From Acidobacteriota bacterium (GTDB lineage: Bacteria; Acidobacteriota; Terriglobia; Terriglobales; Acidobacteriaceae), in contig JAJYSL010000202.1 of assembly GCA_021793595.1 (NCBI GenBank), forward strand, positions 1-7,755: a DNA stretch of 7,755 nt, written 5' to 3'. The notes under the pieces are model-generated. The model had not been told where the DNA came from, searched no databases, and saw only the letters and a program-made list of their open reading frames with translations. Below, piece by piece: positions 5,861 to 7,755 of the stretch (within the stretch, counting starts at the first letter, position 1; each line of letters opens with the position of its first letter). Both the position numbers and the translations under genes were made by a program.

Positions 5861-7375
5861 CTATTGCAAAACCGGTATTCCCGCGATCCTGGCTTGCCAT
5901 TCCTTCGGCCCAGTCTCGTGGACAGACGTTCCTTGGCTATCCACCGCCACTGTGACCGGCATGTCCTTCACGTCGAACTCGTAAATCGCTTCCATTCCCA
6001 AATCTGCAAACGCCAGCACCCTGCTGCCGCGAATCGCCTTCGACACCAAATAGGCCGCGCCGCCCACCGCCATCAGATACACCGCCTTAAAGTCGCGAAT
6101 CGCCTTGATCGCCGCCGGCCCGCGCTCCGCCTTCCCCACCATGCCCAGCAATCCCGTCTGCTCCAGCATCTGCCGCGTAAACCGATCCATTCGTGTGGAT
6201 GTCGTCGGTCCCGCCGGCCCCACCACTTCATCCCGCACCGGATCCACCGGCCCCACGTAGTAAATAAATCGATCGGTAAAGTCGACTGGCAGCTTCTCGC
6301 CGCGGTTCAGCATGTCCGTCATGCGCTTATGCGCCGCATCGCGCCCGGTCAGCAGTTTGCCCGTCAGCAGCAGCACTTCGCCCGGCTTCCACGTCGCCAC
6401 TTCAGCCCGAGTCACCGTGTCCAGATTCACCCGCCGCGCCTTTGACACGTCCTGTGTCAGCTTCGGCCAGTGTTCCAGCGATGGCGTCTCCAGCGTCGCC
6501 GGCCCGCTGCCATCCAGCACAAAATGCGCATGCCGCGTCGCCGCGCAGTTCGGAATCATCGCCACCGGCAAATTCGCCGCATGTGTCGGGTAGTCGAGTA
6601 TCTTCACGTCCAGCACCGTCGTCAGTCCGCCCAGCCCCTGCGCGCCGATGCCCAACCGGTTCACCTTGTCGTAGATCTCCAGCCGCAACTCTTCCAGCCG
6701 GTTCTTCGGTCCGCGCGCCATCAGGTCCTGCATGTCGATCGGATCCATCAGCGATTCCTTCGCCAGCAGCATCGCTTTCTCTGCCGTGCCGCCAATCCCG
6801 ATCCCCAACATCCCCGGAGGGCACCATCCCGCGCCCATCGTCGGCACCGTCTTCACCACCCAGTCCACAATCGAGTCCGACGGGTTCAGCATCGCGAATT
6901 TCGACTTTGCCTCGCTGCCGCCGCCCTTCGCCGCCACCGTCACGTCCACATTCCCGCCATGCACCATCGAAAGGCTCACCACCGCCGGCGTATTGTCCTT
7001 CGTGTTCTTGCGCGCCCCCGCCGGGTCGGCAAGCACGGAGGCCCTCAGCACATTGTCAGGGTTCAGATACGCGCGCCGCACGCCCTCATTCACCATCTCT
7101 TCCACCGTCATGTCGGTGCGGTCCCAGCGGGTGTCCATTCCCAGCTTCACAAACGCGGTCACGATTCCCGTGTCCTGGCAAATAGGACGATGGCCCTCGG
7201 CGCACATGCGAGAGTTGATCAGGATCTGCGCGATCGCATCCTTCGCCGCCGGCGACTGCTCCAGCTCATAGGCGCGTGCCAGGTTGGTGATGTAATCGAC
7301 CGGGTGGTAATAGGAGATGTGCTGCAACGCGTCTGCGACGCTTTGAATGAAATCCTGCTGCCGTATCGTGGCCAT
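5861..7375 (-). CDS. fumA: Fumarate hydratase class I (4Fe-4S), fused alpha and beta domains
   Basis: It catalyses reversible hydration of fumarate to L-malate in the TCA cycle, in the cytoplasm, using an oxygen-sensitive 4Fe-4S cluster. The 504-residue product has the N-terminal alpha domain (about 10-290) and C-terminal beta domain (about 325-500) in one chain. The three cluster cysteines are Cys66 (PICQDTG), Cys185 (GWCPPG) and Cys277 (NCAATRH). Their spacing, with His265, Arg345, Thr391, Arg395 and Lys415, agrees with the active-site residues I recall for Leishmania class I fumarase; Asp68 and Thr391 fit the proposed acid-base pair. All key residues are present, so it should be active. 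Related tartrate dehydratases are an alternative, but those are usually split into two subunits. The ATG is preceded by AAGGA at a rather long 14-nt spacing. A CRP/FNR-like palindrome lies upstream. Confidence 0.95.
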   Translation of the reverse strand: MATIRQQDFIQSVADALQHISYYHPVDYITNLARAYELEQSPAAKDAIAQILINSRMCAEGHRPICQDTGIVTAFVKLGMDTRWDRTDMTVEEMVNEGVRRAYLNPDNVLRASVLADPAGARKNTKDNTPAVVSLSMVHGGNVDVTVAAKGGGSEAKSKFAMLNPSDSIVDWVVKTVPTMGAGWCPPGMLGIGIGGTAEKAMLLAKESLMDPIDMQDLMARGPKNRLEELRLEIYDKVNRLGIGAQGLGGLTTVLDVKILDYPTHAANLPVAMIPNCAATRHAHFVLDGSGPATLETPSLEHWPKLTQDVSKARRVNLDTVTRAEVATWKPGEVLLLTGKLLTGRDAAHKRMTDMLNRGEKLPVDFTDRFIYYVGPVDPVRDEVVGPAGPTTSTRMDRFTRQMLEQTGLLGMVGKAERGPAAIKAIRDFKAVYLMAVGGAAYLVSKAIRGSRVLAFADLGMEAIYEFDVKDMPVTVAVDSQGTSVHETGPKEWQARIAGIPVLQ

Positions 7376-7441
7376 GATGATGAGTCTTTTCCTTAGGGAT
7401 GGACGAACATACTAGTTTAGACCGTCGCGCCCACTCGCTCA

Positions 7442-7457
7442 TGTGGTCTCGATCACA
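7442..7457. promoter_or_regulatory. CRP/FNR-like palindrome upstream of fumarase
   Basis: TGTGG-TCTCGA-TCACA on the + strand (TGTGA-TCGAGA-CCACA in the fumarase sense) matches the TGTGA-N6-TCACA consensus of CRP-family regulators at 9 of 10 positions. It lies 67-82 bases before the fumarase ATG, in the 91-bp gap after the DUF2971-like gene. A clear -10/-35 pair is not visible, and the regulator in this organism is unknown. Confidence 0.35.
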
Positions 7458-7466
7458 CGGCTCCGA

Positions 7467-7755
7467 CTAACGGGGCCGGTACGGGATACCAGAGCATGTT
7501 ATTGGCACGTCGGGTAGATAGTAATCGCGTAGACATTGGCCGACGTATTCGCGCGCTCGCTTGCAGCTCGCAACTCCTGGCCCGATCACGACCTCTTTGA
7601 GGACACTCGGCCCAGCGCCTATCCAGTCGAACTCTCTATATCGGACCAGTTCATGGCCACGATGCCTGAGTCTCACATTTGTCGCCGATCTCGCTGGATG
7701 TACCTCTAGAAATCGGTATTCCTGCTCGTGGAGATATGCTTTGTGCTTGAAATAC
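7467..7755 (-). CDS. DUF2971 domain-containing protein, C-terminal end (5' partial)
   Basis: The frame is open to the right edge, giving 95 visible residues ending at a TAG. The visible part starts with YFKHKAYLHEQEYRFLEVH, which resembles the conserved FKH-x-(A/S)-(F/Y)-x-x-E-x-E-(W/Y)-R block of DUF2971 proteins. It continues with ELVRYREFDW and SVLKEVVIGPG (visible residues about 50-60), like the family's typical I-K-E-V-x-x-G-P block, and ends with ITCSGIPYRPR. This is recognition by motif, not by a profile search. The GTG at 7676 that could be taken as a start lies between these blocks and has no reason to be the real one. The DUF2971 family is of uncertain biochemical function. The gene is on the same strand as the fumarase, 91 bp upstream of it. 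Confidence 0.7.
   Translation of the reverse strand, partial: YFKHKAYLHEQEYRFLEVHPARSATNVRLRHRGHELVRYREFDWIGAGPSVLKEVVIGPGVASCKRAREYVGQCLRDYYLPDVPITCSGIPYRPR

Noticed and set aside
5685..5900. 71-codon minus-strand frame overlapping the end of the fumarase gene
   Set aside because: No ribosome binding site, no recognisable motif, and its first 40 bases are fumarase coding sequence read in another frame.
6470..7396. Long + strand frame (308 codons) opposite the fumarase
   Set aside because: Its composition is dominated by Arg, His and Pro, as expected for the antisense of a GC-rich gene; the minus strand encodes an unmistakable class I fumarase.
1..7755. Mobile element, CRISPR array, tRNA or novel multi-gene defence system
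   Set aside because: No transposase or integrase, no regularly spaced repeats and no tRNA-like fold was seen; the gene set is mostly housekeeping with one orphan sensor kinase.

Overview
The window looks like chromosomal DNA from a moderately GC-rich, non-enteric bacterium. An Acidobacteriota (Terriglobia-like) origin is my best guess. It rests on the mix of a YpdA-type flavoprotein, a stand-alone GvpL/F-family gene, a fused 4Fe-4S class I fumarase and the overall base composition. It is an inference, because no rRNA or other taxonomic marker is present.

Left part (1-1562, + strand): the 3' end of a small coiled-coil protein with a C-terminal membrane segment is followed by a terminator-like hairpin. 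A gene-poor stretch of about 360 bases (458-818) then carries several inverted repeats and three copies of the 7-mer GTAGTCC/GGACTAC. Next comes a single GvpL/GvpF-family gene with no other gas-vesicle gene in view.

Middle and right part (1597-7755, - strand): all genes read leftward. In transcription order they are the C-terminal end of a DUF2971-like protein (cut by the right edge), class I fumarate hydratase, a YpdA-like FAD/NAD(P)H thioredoxin-fold reductase, a membrane-bound PAS histidine kinase, and phosphatidylglycerophosphate synthase (pgsA). A strong intrinsic terminator lies between the convergent pgsA and gvpL/F genes and is oriented to stop pgsA transcription. The reductase and kinase are only 63 bp apart and may be co-transcribed. 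The other gaps (91, 197 and 185 bp) are large enough for separate promoters.

The genes are mostly housekeeping: the TCA cycle, anionic phospholipid synthesis, probable low-molecular-weight thiol redox and one sensor. I found no mobile element, CRISPR array, tRNA or rRNA, and no convincing new multi-gene system. The items most worth a second look are the structured region ahead of the orphan GvpL/F gene, the loss of the YpdA-type cysteine together with a nearby CxC pair, the CRP/FNR-like palindrome upstream of fumarase, and the edge-truncated DUF2971 gene, whose apparent internal start is not a real start.
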